DNA of 64,000 nt, from the NCBI GenBank assembly GCA_013368325.1, contig JAACJK010000236.1, positions 1-64,000 of the forward strand, read 5' to 3'. Below are positions 25,276 through 38,265 of this stretch, in pieces (position 1 is the stretch's first letter; every line of letters begins with the position of its first letter). This DNA comes from Ephemerocybe angulata. Taxonomy: Eukaryota > Basidiomycota > Agaricomycetes > Agaricales > Psathyrellaceae. The position numbers and the translations under genes are program-made. The notes below the pieces were generated by a model, which did no database searches, was not told the DNA's origin, and saw nothing but the letters and a program-made list of their open reading frames with translations.

Positions 25276-26772
25276 TTAGATTCGGCGCATCCAATGCTCT
25301 AATATTACAACGATTTTAGTTTTGCCTTTTCTTTCTCTTGGATGACCCGTTTCGCGTGCACTTCTGGATGGTTCAAGTGGCGGGTCAGTTTCTTTGTTCA
25401 ATTTGCGCGGTATTGTGACGCGGAGGCTATGGGACCTGGACGAACCTTTCCGCTTGACGAATGCTTCCACAGAGATACCGGCAAAGACTACAGCCGTCCC
25501 GAGCCACTGGCCAGGCGTCAACTTGTGCTTGTACACGACGACTGACAGGAGCATCGTGAAGAGTTTGCGAGTGAGAGTTATCGTACTATGGACGGAGGGT
25601 TAGTCAAACCCCCTTGCTAGATAGAAGCGGTGCACTTACACGAGGGTCAACGAGCCAAAATGCTGCAGCGTCTCGAAGATGAACAACTGGCCCAAGGCTC
25701 CAGTCAACGCAAACTGTGCCAGGGGCACGATGATCGTGGGATGCGATTGGATGAACGCAATAGCGCCCGCGAGCTCAGTCTGTCCGTCCGTCGAGGGATG
25801 GATGACAGGGATATAAGGTAAAGGCAGAACGGACAACAGCGAGCTGATGCCTGTGCAGAAGAGGTTGATCCAGAACATCATCTGCTGCCCCGTCACCTTG
25901 TGCCTGGAAAAGATCTCGTCCTGTGTCGAGTTGATCGCGCCGTCGAGGGCCAGATTAATGAGGAGGTATGTCATGCCAATGAGGTTCGCGTACGGCGTCG
26001 TGTTCACATTCGTGGCTTTGGCCTTGCCCTTCTTGGAGTCGTTCCCGAAGCCCATGAAGATGGTGATGCCGGTGGTGACCATGAAGACGACGAGGTACTT
26101 GTGCGGCGCGAACTTGCGGCGGTAGAGGAGGACGTTCATGATCATCACCGGCACGAGCTTGCAGGACTTTCCGAGCACCATCGCGGGGTACGAGATGTAG
26201 GAGAGCGCGGCGAATCCAAAGGGGGCGGCGGAGGTGATGAAGATCGAGCATTGTGCGTAGCGGAGGAGCAGGGACTTGACGCTGTAGCGCGGGTCGGGCT
26301 TGTCGTGGTGTTTGCTGCTGCTGTGCTTCTCTGATGCGTGGGCGCCTTTGCCGTTCTGCTGGGGCTTGGCGGACCCGTTGGATGTGGGTGCCGAGGCGTC
26401 TTTGTGCACGAGTCCGAGGCTTTGGGAGAGGGTATCGCTGCGCTTGCGTCGGAGGAGGATGTATATCAGGGCGGAGAGGGCGCTGAGAGCGCTTTGACAG
26501 GTTCCCATAAAGAGGGGGGACTTGAACTTGTCAGAGCCTGTCCCGTCTATTCTCTCGAAGGGGACGGATACTGGGAGATCGGGAGTTGGTTCGAGATCCT
26601 GGCATGGAGAGTAGTATCACGGCGACGTACATCGTTCTTGGGCAATTGCCCATAACTGCAGGACATAATTTAACGACTGGTATGATTACTTGCACTGGCG
26701 GTACTACTCACAAGGAACATGGCGTATACGCCGCTGATACATACGGCCAATCTATATGCAACCCGCAGCTCC
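25276..26772 (-). CDS. HUT1: Nucleotide-sugar transporter of the ER, HUT1/SLC35B1 type
   Basis: Exons 25276..25585, 25640..26570, 26631..26655 and one from 26712 upward are in phase. The protein has about ten hydrophobic segments of the drug/metabolite transporter fold. Diagnostic stretches are [68 protein letters not shown] and [18 protein letters not shown], all typical of Hut1. The family exchanges UDP-galactose/UDP-glucose or ATP/ADP across the ER membrane. A low-complexity Ser/His/Lys insert (about 60 residues) follows the second membrane segment. The first exon has no in-frame ATG before a stop near 26813, so a further short 5' exon is missing from this model. The C-terminal 60 residues after FVKRK are non-conserved. 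Confidence 0.85.
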
Positions 26773-28215
26773 GTTAGATCCCTCTCCCGGCACACCGCAG
26801 CACCAGGACCCACCTAATGAAGGACATTCCAGGAACCTGTTTCTGTCCGCAGAAGCTGGTTCTGCTGCTCTAGAATCAAAGGAAGGAAGGAAGTGGTATA
26901 AGTTAGAGGTTGGATTGAAAGTTCCTCCGAGCCCGGAACGCGCTGGCCAAATTCCCCGCACTGACGTGGAACTTGCCTCCGTCGTCACCGCGTGCGACCC
27001 CATCATCCATCACAGATCACGGAGGCCGCCGAGGATTAGCGCCCATATACCTTTAGCGCTCTGGTGCAGCGTGCGGTCCAGCCACGACATTGCTGGGAAG
27101 AGAAAGCTACTCTCGGCCCGCTGAACGGTAATCCGGGCACTAAAGTGGTCCTCGGTAAGCTAAGAAAGTGCAGGTTCGCTTATTAGCTTACACCAGGTAG
27201 AAGCGTGTTTCGTAGGACCGTTGTAAATTCATACAGGCCAGTCTCGTGCCACAATTGCACTGAAGAAGCGATGTGTGGCCCTCCGATACGTTTCCGAACG
27301 CCATCGTGTCCCATCTTGGTGTATGCACGAGGCAACGAGGACCTGATTTCTTGTAGCCACGTCATGATCTTCGCCTCTTTCAAGCGCGACCCACTCTCGG
27401 GCCCGTTCCGACCTCCGTATATGTATTTCTGGCTTCTAAAGCTTTCGAAATGGTGGTTGCTCATTCCTGATGGCTTGAATACTACCTAGGGCACTGATTA
27501 CAGGTCATAGAGGTAGCCTAGTTCAAGGCGAGAGCGGTAGTCTGCACCTCTACCAAATTCATTTTCATTTTACGGGACACGCTTTTAGGTAAACCGAGGT
27601 TTGTTCCGAATAAGCTGACACAGCGGAGCAGCGCCGGAGCTCCGGAGTCCGGACGCAGATGTCGTACATGCGACTATCCTCGAGTCAGGAGCGCACAGCA
27701 AGCCCCAAAAAATGAGGTCGACTGGACCTCCACACCTTCCCAGTCGTACGACAAGTCTCAGAACACTTTGTGATTCTCCAGAATGCGCACATCCGCAGTA
27801 TTGCCGCCACTATCGGTGAGTTGGTCCAGGTTGGTCCGCCAAGCCATGCTTCTAAACTGTCAATCTCCAATTGCAGCCGAGAAGTTAGATAACGATGCGG
27901 GGAAGCATAGATAAGCTTCTCCACCTTCGGCCTTTTCGCCCTGACGCTCTCTTTTTGCGAGACGTCTCTCTGAGCGTAGGCCTCGGGTCGCTTCCCCCTC
28001 TATTGTAGAATATAAGGGACCGATCGCAGTCGCAAGTATTTAGGAAGATCCGGAGGACGAGCAGAGGAGTCCGAAACAGGAACGCCACAATTCCCACGCC
28101 TCGACCTATATTCCATTTCCCAGAGTGGCGGATCCGGCCGACGCAAACTTTACTGTTCTTTCCCTTTCTACCACCACCTCACACCATCACCGCAATCCCT
28201 CCTGCACCACTTTTC
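26773..28215. other. Intergenic, divergent region between HUT1 and a kinase gene
   Basis: About 1.4 kb with only short unsupported open frames. It should hold the missing HUT1 first exon, the two promoters and 5' leaders. No repeat or RNA gene was recognised. An ATG at 28125 opens a 61-codon frame that may be a leader ORF or an alternative first exon of the kinase. Confidence 0.4.
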
Positions 28216-30821
28216 ATGCTCACTGGCTCGAAGCAACCCAGTGCCAGTGGACTAACCTGTGCCAGTTTCTTCGACGTTCCGCACCTCGCTCCAGTACACC
28301 ACAGACCCGATGACCACTCTCCAAAAAGTTCGCTTGTAACCCATGGGCTCGACCAGGAACAAAAGCTATCGGCCTCTCTCACTGGGGGCGATGGCCAGGA
28401 CGATGTGGAAGATGACGACGACGATGAAGACGAAGAGCATGAGGACGACTCTATGCTGACCTACGACCCGTTTTTCTTCCCCCGCCCTGCCTTACCCTCC
28501 CCGTCGCCCCCACTCGCAGCATCCGCCCCAGACCTTTCTTCTTCTCCGGCGGCCATGTTCTTGTCGGCCTTCATGTCACCCAAAGCCGAGCCTGCCCACC
28601 TCCCCGACGACGAGGGACAGTCGGTAGGTGGCTATACTCTAGGCCCCATTGTGGGCTACGGAAGCTTCTCGACCATCAGGAAGGCGTACTCAGCTTCTGG
28701 AGGTGTCGTAGCCATCAAAATAGTCCGTGGATCTGACCTGGTCCGCACAGGCCACGCCCCAGTGGAGCGCAAGAAACTGGAGCACGAAGAAGCTATCTGG
28801 TCCACCCTCAGCCACGAGCACATCCTCCCCCTCTTCTCTGCAGTGCACACCTCCTACGCTGACTTCTTCATTACTCTGTATTGCCCTGCTGGCTCGTTGT
28901 ACGACATCCTCAAGCGCGACGGGTCGCCTGCTTTGCCGCAGGATGATGCAGGGATGATGTTTCGCCAGGTGGTTCGGGGGTTGCGGTATCTGCACGAGGA
29001 CGCGATGTTGGTCCATAGGGACATGAAACTAGAGAATGTGTTAGTGGATGAGAGCGGTGTTTGCAGAATTGGAGATTTTGGTTTGAGCGTGAAAATAGGT
29101 CAGGTCCAGGTGGATGAGGATGCCGTCGCGGAAGACGATTACCAGCAGCACGACGCTTCTGGATATAACACGATCCACCGCGCGTTCTCCCTCTCCCTCC
29201 CCAAGCGTCCCGCGAGGATAACCTCTTCCCTCAATCCCATCTCCCGCCATCTTAGTGCTAGGAACCGCAGCGCCACCTCCTCCGGCCATGCTTCGCACAT
29301 CCACCAGCCAGGATCGATGCCATATGCTGCCCCCGAGCTTCTGCTCCCCAACTCCGCCGAGCTTGCTGCCCCCCACCCAAGCCAAGATATATGGGCACTG
29401 GGTGTCATGCTTTACGCGTTGCTTGCTGGACACCTTCCATTCACCGATTCTTTCGAGCCCAGGTTGCAAATGAAGATTATGAATGGTACGTATTTGAAGG
29501 CGCGCGCTGGCTCAAATTGCTGACGTCAAGGTTATGGTTATTCTTAGGCGCGTTTGATGTCCCCAAGGATATAGGCCGTGGAGCTGAGCGTATTCTTCAT
29601 GGGTGTCTCGAACGAAATGTCTCGAAGCGATGGAACATCTCAATGGTTGACGACGTAGCCTGGGGAGTTGGCTGGGGATCTGCTGGAGACGACGCCACTC
29701 CCGAAGTCGAGAGGGACTCGGATGAGTGTCTTAGTGTGCCCGACGAGCCCGAAGCTGAACCCTACCAAAATGCAGTGGATACCATCGTCTCTGAGGATGA
29801 GGAAGATTGGCAGCAGGAAGAGAGGAGACCGAGAGCGTTTATGGAAGCCGCGACGAGGAGGTCGACATCGCGTGTCCAGCGGTCGTTATCCCGCGCACCG
29901 ATTATATCTCGAAACAGGAGCGGCAGGAGCGTATCACGCGCCTCGTCCCCGCCCCGCAGTGCCGTTACCGCGTCCAGCTCCTTCTTTCCACACAACGACT
30001 CCGACGTCGATTCAGTCAGCCTCTCGCCGACGGGCCTTCGCAGCCCCCCTCTCTATTACGACTCGGTTTCTCGAAGCCGGTCCGCGTCCCGACCCCGTGG
30101 ACGCAAGCTCAAGAAAAGCCGAAGCTACTTCCCATCCCGGTCCCCCAGCCCCAGCGTTGTTCCCACGACGCCTGTGGACATCGGTTCGCACGTCCTGGCG
30201 CGGATGCACCTGGAAGACCATCCAGAGGAGCTTGAACTTGAACCACCAGTGCGCGGGCGTTCGATGTACGTGCCAGGATACCAGGACGAAAGCGATGACT
30301 TTGAAGGCACTGCGGACGAGGCTGACTCCAAGCCCCCAGCGCCTCTGAGACCGGCCATGTCCCTTGCAAGTAGGTGGAGTGCATCGTACAGCTCGGGTGG
30401 CGGGAGCCACAGTGTGAGCAGTAGCGGGTCGTCGCGTGACAGGAGCGTTGATTTTGTCTCTCCAACTCGGCGAGCGTTGGCTGCACCCGCCGTTACGACC
30501 GCTATGACTGCGACGGGGAAGATGGATTATGACGCGACGATTAGGCAGTCCTCGAGGCCTGGCAGTATGCCTCCTACCCCGGGGTCGCTGCAGCAGATTT
30601 GGGGCGATGCGTTGATGGGTGTTGGGGCTGCCGGTGTGGGGACGCCGGTAGGGATGAAAAGTATCCACAAGCAAGACGGGATGGGGTCCATGAGGCACAG
30701 TCAGGATCTGTTGGCGGCGCTGAATGGCGCTTCGACTCCTGGGACTATCATGTCGCGAGCCAAGAGTGCAGAGGGGTCGCGCCCTGCGTCGATGGAGGTG
30801 CCACCCGTTGCCTCTACCTGA
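28216..30821 (+). CDS. Serine/threonine protein kinase with long C-terminal tail
   Basis: Two exons, 28216..29485 and 29548..30821, encode 847 residues. Residues ~1-135 are low-complexity with an acidic run (DDVEDDDDDEDEEHEDD). The kinase domain spans about 140-490 with VGYGSFSTIRKAY, VAIKIV, HRDMKLENVL, GDFGLSV and PYAAPELL. A long insert (~90 residues, Ser/Arg-rich) separates DFG from APE, so the activation segment is unusual in length. The tail of about 330 residues is Ser/Arg/Pro-rich with many SRS and SPS repeats, a likely phosphorylation platform. Overall layout recalls fungal nitrogen-signalling kinases such as Nnk1, but I am not certain of the subfamily. The start could lie further upstream. 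Confidence 0.85.
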
Positions 30822-31909
30822 GAGGTTTTGACCAATCAGTTCGTCTGTCGCATATTTATTGCCTCTTTTCTTTCTTCGCAATTCGCTTTTGTTTCAGTGC
30901 ATGCCTTCCTTCCTTCCTTCCTTTCTTCATCCCAATTTCACGCCTATCCACCACTATCCTATTTTAAGGCGGGCATGGGGTCGATTAAGTGCCCTGGTCT
31001 GCTTGCTAACGTAGGGACTCGTTTACTAACTAATAGTCTTCCTCGGTTCCGTCCCTGCGCTCCATTGCACTCATACTCCACTTTCTTTATACCTCCATCT
31101 CTTGCATTTCAGTTCCCCTTTCTTCCGCACAAACTATTTATGCAGTTCCTCACACGTTTTTCTTTACTCTACACTACTCAGTCTCTCGCTTGCCTCCGTC
31201 ATGATCCCCTTCCCGAAATTGTTGTGTGTACTTACTGTACTTTTACCTAGTATCGGTGCCTCGAACGAGGTTACCTCCGCAGCCCGTCCTGCCCTCCCCC
31301 ATTCCCAGCGATTTACTATGCTCAGGATGATGACTCTGCTTCGGCTTCTCAGTTCTCGCCCTCCTCACGTGTGGATACCTCCCTGCACATTATGGTTGAC
31401 CTCTGATTCTGTAGCAATACTTGTGAATGCAATGATGTTTTTCGTCGCACCCATCTATCACGATTTCTATTTCGAACCTTGGAGTTTGGGAAATAGCTTG
31501 AAGCTTGAATACGACTGACTGGATGAGCGAGCGGAGGAGGTTCCCACTGTCATACATCGAGTGCAGCGTGAACGAGATCCGAAGCCAGCTTCGTTAATTC
31601 CCGCAAAAGGTTCGCCACCGTCGTAGCGGATACTTCCCGCGTCTCCACAGAATCGCAGAACGCGAGAAGCAACTCGTTCCCGGGAAGTATCGCTAGAAGA
31701 ATCATGTGTTTCGCCTTTAATTTCAACTATTTCGTCTAAGTAAACTGACCAGTACAATACTCGCATTCTACAAAATAACACGGATATCTATGGGATCGTA
31801 TTTGCAGATGTACGTTTAGTCCCAAACACGGGGTTCAACGGGATGTGACCAAGCAACCGGGATGGAAGAAGCGCGGGGCTTATGGTATGGACCGTCAACG
31901 GTGGTGCCT
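30822..31909. other. Convergent intergenic region
   Basis: About 1.1 kb between the kinase stop and the transporter stop on the other strand. It is very pyrimidine-rich from 30880 to 31200 (CCTTCCTTCCTTCCTT near 30905). No gene recognised. Confidence 0.5.
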
Positions 31910-33485
31910 TTAGTCCTCGTGAGGAGGGCCACTTAGCAAGGCTTGCTCCTCGTCCGCTTGATTGGGTACTGCCCTGGAGGTCCCAGATGCCAACGATTGA
32001 CCCTTCTCTTTCACCTTGCTAAGAGCGGTATACAGAGCTGCCGCGATGATGATGACTGTTCCCAAAATCGACAAGGGAGGAGGCGTTGAGTGTAGGAATA
32101 TCCTTTGAAGAATGGTCGCGAAGACAATCTGGAAGGATCGTGCATGAGGTTAGCCCTGTATATGAAAAAGAGCGATGATGCATCACACCTGGATGTATAC
32201 TGCCATCGTCCCCCGACCTGCGGTTTCGCGTTGTAGCCCCATTGTAAGGAGAATCTGGCGAAGTCTTCAAGTTGGTAACCGAGATTGTGAACTGATATTT
32301 ACTCTACATACCTGGGCGATAAAGCCGAAAATTCCAATCATGAGAAGCAAAGCAAGCCATGTAAGCCTTGTAGGAACGATGAATTTCGTGTTTGTCACGA
32401 GCATCCTAACAAGATGTCAGTTTAATTGGAACCTTGGGAGAAAGAGATGCGGTAACTCACGCAATGCCAGAGAATACGATGGCTTGTCCTGAGAAAGAGA
32501 TCATGGAGTGCATCGGATGGGCGCGCTTCCCTATCGCGCGCAAACTCGTAACTGAATATTCGTCAGTAAGAAGGATTAGGGTGAGTTGGAGGGGCCGAAC
32601 ATGCGAGAGTGGCGCCAAGGACACCGATAAGAGCGACACTGTGGGCCTGCGGTTGAGAATTCTTTCCAACAAGGGGAATCGAGTGGATGAGAGACGTACC
32701 CAACGGCCATAAGTCTTTGCGTAGGAGTGACTCCTCGCTCACCGTCCGGGGATGCCCCACCGAAGAGGAAAGGCGGTCTCGCGATCAAGACAACGCCGCC
32801 CAAGCTGACCACTGCGCAGCAAAAGGTTGCATAAGCTGGCTAAACATGACTCAGGTATTGGGAGGGTACTCACATCCCGCCAGAAGTTGTCGCGCACTGA
32901 GAGATTCCTTGAGAAAAAAGGCACCTGCAATGGCAGTGCATATTGGGGACAAGAACGTCAGGACCGTCGCATCTGACAGTGACAAGTATTGCAACGAGAA
33001 GTAAATCCCGTAAAGGCCAAAGAATCTATGGACAGAGTTTGGTTCGTGCGGAGAGGTTGAACTTGGAGTATGACTCACCCTCCAATGCCCCTAGAAAACA
33101 AGAGTAGTCGAACACCCTTGGGTCCGAGGAAAGGCTCTGGGACTCCGGTGGCAGTCATGTAGATGATACTGCCAACGTAGGTGATTACCATTCGTACAAG
33201 GATTAGCTGGAAGAACGCGCGGGGTTTTAGACATCACCTCCAAGGAGAGCTAGAGACTCATCGCACCTCAAATGTGGACACTGGGGGGTCGATACTGTTC
33301 AGAATCTTCACTGCGAGGTGCATGAAGGCGAAGAACAATTCTGAGGCAGCTACAAGCAACAGCCCGACATTGTTGGCGACCAATCTCTTCCAGTATGGGG
33401 TAGGCTTTTCCTTAGCTCCTTCTAGAGCACTGGGTATGTCTAACTCATCCCCATGGCCTGGGTGTATTGAATTTTGAGGTGCCAT
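31910..33485 (-). CDS. EamA-family (drug/metabolite transporter superfamily) membrane protein
   Basis: A multi-exon gene read on the minus strand; the first exons are 33267..33485, 33079..33206, 32874..33025 and up to 32811, the stop is at 31910-31912. The N-terminal ~45 residues are cytosolic-like. About ten hydrophobic helices follow, with VGLLLVAASELFFAFMHLAV, RGIGGFFGLYGIYFSLQYL, LSDATVLTFLSPICTAIAGA and RAIGKRAHPMHSM, the last two being typical of SLC35G-like EamA proteins. The fourth exon must end at a weak donor (GTTGGG near 32705) to reach AHSVALIGVLGATLA in frame, although a stronger GTACGT donor lies just beside it. The substrate is unknown. The ending QALLSGPPHED is polar. Confidence 0.78.
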
Positions 33486-34675
33486 TTCCAAATCGTCTAA
33501 CTCTGATTTAACGAGCTTGTGCCAGGCTTTGAGAAACTGAGAGCTCACCTAACTCGACTCAGAACTCCTTCGTTGGGGGTATGCTGAGGTCTGCTGCGAG
33601 GGGCAGCAGTTTATGAGGTTCGCCCTGCCAGTTCGTCGTGATCAAGGGGCCACAGGCCGAGCAGCCCGAGGGTACCAGAGATATCAGTATAAGGCCCCCC
33701 GCGCAATGACCAAGCAGCTCGGAAGTGGGGTTCTTTGTCATAACGAAAACCAGCGTGAAGCTATTGAAGTCACTGGTTCTCTGAAGGCTTTGTGAGATTT
33801 TCGGGGCGTAGCAGATTAAGGACAGGCTGGGTGCGGGTTGCTGCGCCGAGACCCGGGGTTGACCCGTGGTGATCACTAATCCATTCAATTGAGTATTCTC
33901 ACTGTGTATGCGCGGGGTTCCCTAAACAGCGAAAAGGAGAACAGGACCTATTCTGCGCAACCGGTCGGTCCGGTCCACGAAAAGGCCATTTTGACCCCCT
34001 TTTTAGGCGGGCGCCTATTTCCAACCCCCAGATCGGCGAATTGCACCCGCGTCACGGCATGATGGACGCCCGGCACGGGCGCCTACCCGCCTACGGTGAC
34101 GTCCGGCAACAGCACCGTGGGCCCACTTCCCTTCATCTGCGAACTCGAAGATGCCACAAGGCTTGACGTTACACATGGGTTCTGTGTTGCAAATCTTACT
34201 GCAAAGGTACATTCTTCAAGGTCTTGCTGGGCTGCGTGGTAGGACTCGGAGCCGAGTGACCATGTTGTTGATGTCGGAGGGAGGAAGAGGCAGGAAAAGC
34301 TTTGGGTATGCGGTCATTTCGAATGCGATGTACAGGCGATTTGAGATAGTAATGAATGACCTTTTTGTGATGCGTAGAAGGACCTTGCATTGCCGAGCTT
34401 TCGAGATGGTTTGAATGTCCTTGTCAATCTCTATCATAACATTGGTAGAGTGATTTACTGCAGGAATCGGAAATGGAACCACCGCGTGCGCAGCCCAGAA
34501 ACACCGGCGTTTCGAAAGGCCTGCAGTCGTGTTTTAATAGTACATAGTGGCCATCGATCCACCTGATCAATCCAAGTCCACAGACTCAATCGATGAGGAT
34601 ACCCAAGTCGTTCCCGCTGGCAGTGTATAGTGACTCAAACGCCCTAGATACGTACATATTCACAAACCCTTATGC
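33486..34675. other. Intergenic, about 1.2 kb
   Basis: Between the EamA gene promoter and the 3' end of the first dehydrogenase. Only short open frames without recognisable content. GC-rich patch at 34030-34120. No repeat identified. Confidence 0.45.
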
Positions 34676-36243
34676 TTATGATAACTGCTCGATTATCGAC
34701 GGAATACGTCTGTCAACCTTCGACAGCTCAGCAATAAGGTCAGCCTGTAGGTTTTGCGAAGAGAGGGCAAAAGCTTGTTAGGCAAAGGTAACGTGGGAAA
34801 AGATGCAAACGAACCCAAAGCTTGTCCTGTCGCTTTCTTCCTTCCTCTCCGATGACTGCGTCAGCGGGTTCTGTTGGGGTATTGAGGTTCAAGTATGCTC
34901 CTCTGAGTTTTTCTGGATCTTCAGCTCCGCCCACAGCCGCGTAGACAAGCGAGCGCGACCCCTCCTCCGTGGTAAGCGCAAGGGCCTTCTCCATGAGGTA
35001 GTCGACCAGGGCCTTGACTCCCGAGAAGTCCCTGCGCAATTCGGAATAACAGTATCCTGGGTTAAGGGAGTTGACGATGACCGGGGTATCTTTCAGCAGC
35101 TCCGCGAGAGACTGGGCGAAAAATACATTGAGAACTGTGTGTCTACCGTTAGCACACACTGGCAGTCGGCGCTGTAAAGCAGGTGGGCTTACGTTTTGTT
35201 TCGGAGTATCGATCTCCAGAGTCCAGCCGTCTTTTCAAGCTCGTCAGTCCCTGCAATCAAGACAAAGGGATGCGACGTACTTCTGAGTACAGTGCTCAGG
35301 ACTGTTGAGAAGGCGGAAGGGGGATTTTGCTTCGTAGACGTCCTCCAGCATCAGCAATATGCTGGGCGCGTAACTGGCGTGCAGGGCGTGTAGCGGGAGC
35401 AATTCGTGTAAGGAACCCCACCACGGTCGTACACCTGAATACGGCTGCCACAATCCAAATAGGCCAACACGACCACGGTCATTGGTACGCAGCAGCTCAA
35501 ACAGTGAGTCAGATGCTAGTAGGCTTAGAATGCAATTTCATTTGCATGATGGTCTATATACTTGTTTACATAGTAAGCTTGAAAGCGATCTAAAGATGAC
35601 CATGTAGTGAAGATCGCTGCTGACAAGGACAATCCTGGGCTTGGTGGCATACTTTACACCAGTCTCCACCATGCGTGGGGCAAGTAATAGGCTCATGAGG
35701 GACAATGAAAGGACGTTGACTTGGAGCCTTAGCACAGCAGGTCAGCCACGAATATAGGAAAGAATGGTCAACAATGGAGACGTACGATTCTTCCCATCCG
35801 TCGCTGGTAGTCTTGTACGCCGACCCATAGGGGTTCGTAGCGGCGCTGGCGACGAGAATATCAAGCCTCTCGCCGCTCTTCTCGAATCTATCAATGAAGG
35901 CAACGACGGAGGAGAATTTTCCAAGATCCACCATCCAGAGCTCTGCCTTGTCATAAGAGGTCTCGGATATGAGCTCTTGATACGCCCAATGTTGCGTTCA
36001 ATATCCCGCCCAAAATCATATCAAGAACCACTCACTCTTTACAGCCGCACTTCCCCTCTCCTCACTGCGGCAGGCCAATATAAGCTTGCCGGGATTCATC
36101 CGCGCGAAGTGTTTGGTGGCTTCGAAACCCAGCCCAGCGTTTGCGCCAACGACCACGACGGTCTTCCCAGTGAGGTCAGCCGTAGCGACAGGGGGAACCT
36201 TTGTGTTCTGGTCTTTAATGAAGTCACAGATTCCTTTCTTCAT
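34676..36243 (-). CDS. Short-chain dehydrogenase/reductase, copy 1
   Basis: Exons 36036..36243, 35786..35975 and one ending at 35727 join in phase, with later exons down to the stop at 34676. It is a classical SDR: cofactor loop VVVVGANAGLGFEATKHFA (variant of TGxxxGxG), ILACRSEERG suggesting NADP preference, DILVASAATNP at the NNAG position, and the catalytic YSETK (YxxxK), which is followed by an intron. C-terminal NSLNPGYCYSELRR and the final helix LIAELSKVDRRIPSI are present. Relative to the paralogue at 36808-38095 it carries about 215 extra bases near 35360-35580 inside the DLHYMV...EAKSPF region, with no clean splice pair, so part of the model is unresolved and the gene may not be functional. 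Substrate unknown. Confidence 0.7.
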
Positions 36244-36807
36244 AGTGCCTGGAGTAGGTTGAACTGTGAACTGTGATAGTTGATAGGAGGAACAGACGAT
36301 GTATAGTGGGAGGTCAGCATGAGAGTGGCTTTATATCTGTCAATCGTGAGGTGCTAATTCAGCACGACCTCTGAAGGCATGCCGGTAAACTTTCAGCTTT
36401 GCAGGGACCACGCTGCCATACATCCAACGCTCGGCCCAAGAGACGCGTCACTGGCAGTACTGCACAGGGATAGAGCCGAACGAAGGAGCCTGGCTCGGGT
36501 ATGGAGGGCAGGATGGTAACGCTACGTTTACCGAATATCCACCAATGTGTGGGCAGCCGAGTGGATGACGCGGGCTATAAGCGCCGATGCCGGGTCCAAA
36601 ATCGGCTTGTTCTGTCACCTCCATCACTAGACGCCCGTATTAAGCGCCTTCTTGCATCATTAGCCCCTATTAACACGCGCGAAATCATCCAGTGTGTGAA
36701 AGGTATATACGAGGACGGAGAAATGTGATTCTAGGTATGGATATCGCATATCGGAAACTAGGATATATATCCGAGATTCTGAGAAAAGTGTGGTTGGGGC
36801 CCTGCTA
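36244..36807. other. Spacer between the two tandem dehydrogenases
   Basis: 564 bp with no gene recognised; promoter of copy 1 and 3' flank of copy 2. Confidence 0.5.
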
Positions 36808-38095
36808 CTAGACCGAGAACTGTTGCACAATCGACGGGATGCGCCTATCGATCTTGGACAACTCAGCAACAAGGTCAACCTGTAAGTGTATGAGGAATAT
36901 ACGTCAGATAAACAAGTATGCAGGAAGAGACAAAACCGCTTACCCAAAGTTTGTCCTGGCGTCTTTTCCCCGCTTCTCCGATGACATGGTCAGAAGGTTC
37001 CGTTGGAGTGTTGAGGTTGAGATACGCTCCTCTGAGTTTATCGGTGTCATCGGCTCCCCCGACGGCCGCGAACCAGGATTGAGTGTGTTGACGATGACAG
37101 GAGTGTCCTTCAATAGCTCCGCGAGAGAAAGGGCGAAAAATACGTTGAGAACTGTGCCGGCATGGTCAGTGTCGATTGGGGCATATGACGGTAAGTAGTC
37201 GAAGATTTACCTTTCGTTTCAGAGTACCGGTCTATGCTCTTCTATGCTTTGGATGTGTCTTCATGTCATCATTAGGCGTGGGTACTGGGCCTATACTACA
37301 CATTCAATAGAACCAGAACTTACTTGGCAGTGCAATACTCCGAGCTATTGAGAACTTGGAAGGGAGACTTCGCTTCAGAGACCCTTTCTTTGATGTTGAC
37401 CATGTAATGCAGATCGCTGCTGACAATGACAATCCTGGGCTCAGTGCCATACGTCGTACCGGTCTCCACCAGACGAGGGGTGAGCAGCAGACACAAGAGA
37501 GAGGTGGCAATGTTGTTAACTTGAATTCTTAGGGCCACGGGTTAGCCTAGGTCATGCCTATTGGATCAAGCGGGGACGACGTACGATTCCTCCCACCCAT
37601 CGCGAGCCGTATTGTACCCAGCTGAAGGGTTCAGCGCAGCATTGGCCACAAGGATATCAAGCCTCTCTCCCTCAAACCTGTCCGCGAACGCAATGACGGA
37701 GGTGATCTTTCCAAGGTCCACAAGCCAAAGCTCTGCTCTATCGTACGATGTCTCGGATTTAAGCTCTTAGTTCCATGTTTAACATTCAATGAGCTCGCCA
37801 TCCTGAAAATCAGTTCGAAAAGTCACTGACTGTCAACTGCTGCTTTCCCTCTCTCCTCGCTGCGACAAGCCAAGATAAGCTTGCCAGGGTTCATAGACGC
37901 AAAGTGTTTCGTTGCTTCAAAGCCCAAGCCGGTGTTAGCACCGACGACAACCACCGTCTTGCCGGTGAGGTCCACAGTAGCGACTGGACCGTTTTTCGTG
38001 TACTGGTCCTTGATATACTGGTTAGGAGGTAAAAGTGAAAGAAATTGAGAGTTAGTATTTACGAGGATACACACCGGACTCTTTATATGTTGCAT
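36808..38095 (-). pseudogene. Short-chain dehydrogenase/reductase, copy 2, internally deleted
   Basis: A tandem paralogue of copy 1 on the same strand, sharing VVVVGANTGLGFEATKHFA, DILVANAALNP, SSDLHYMV and YSETK. The start is probably ATG at 38095 (MQHIKSP) joined to YIKDQYT by an intron. Near 37070 it jumps from NTLNPG directly to FAAVGGA: about 37 codons present in copy 1 (YCYSELRR through GSRSLV) are gone and the join is out of frame. The intron before YSETK also lacks a donor and acceptor of matching phase. The ending VDLVAELSKIDRRIPSI is intact up to a TAG at 36808-36810. I infer a recently broken duplicate. Confidence 0.75.
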
Positions 38096-38265
38096 CAACC
38101 CAGGATATCAATCACGCATGATGAATCGATGACCTGGCCTTGAAGCAGGCAAGGTGGTAAGTATAAGTAATATACACAATAATAGCAGCGACAACAAGAA
38201 CGATAAGAAACTTATGGCACATGAAGATACGGGGTAGAAGGGAAGATGAGATGAACAGACGAGAA

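Noticed and set aside
25276..25400. ER-retrieval KKxx motif at the HUT1 C-terminus
   Set aside because: The stop as read is preceded by WMRRI, which is not a dilysine motif; the C-terminal extension may be mis-modelled.
30900..30930. CCTT tetranucleotide run as a microsatellite of note
   Set aside because: Only about four to five units long and common in fungal 3' flanks.
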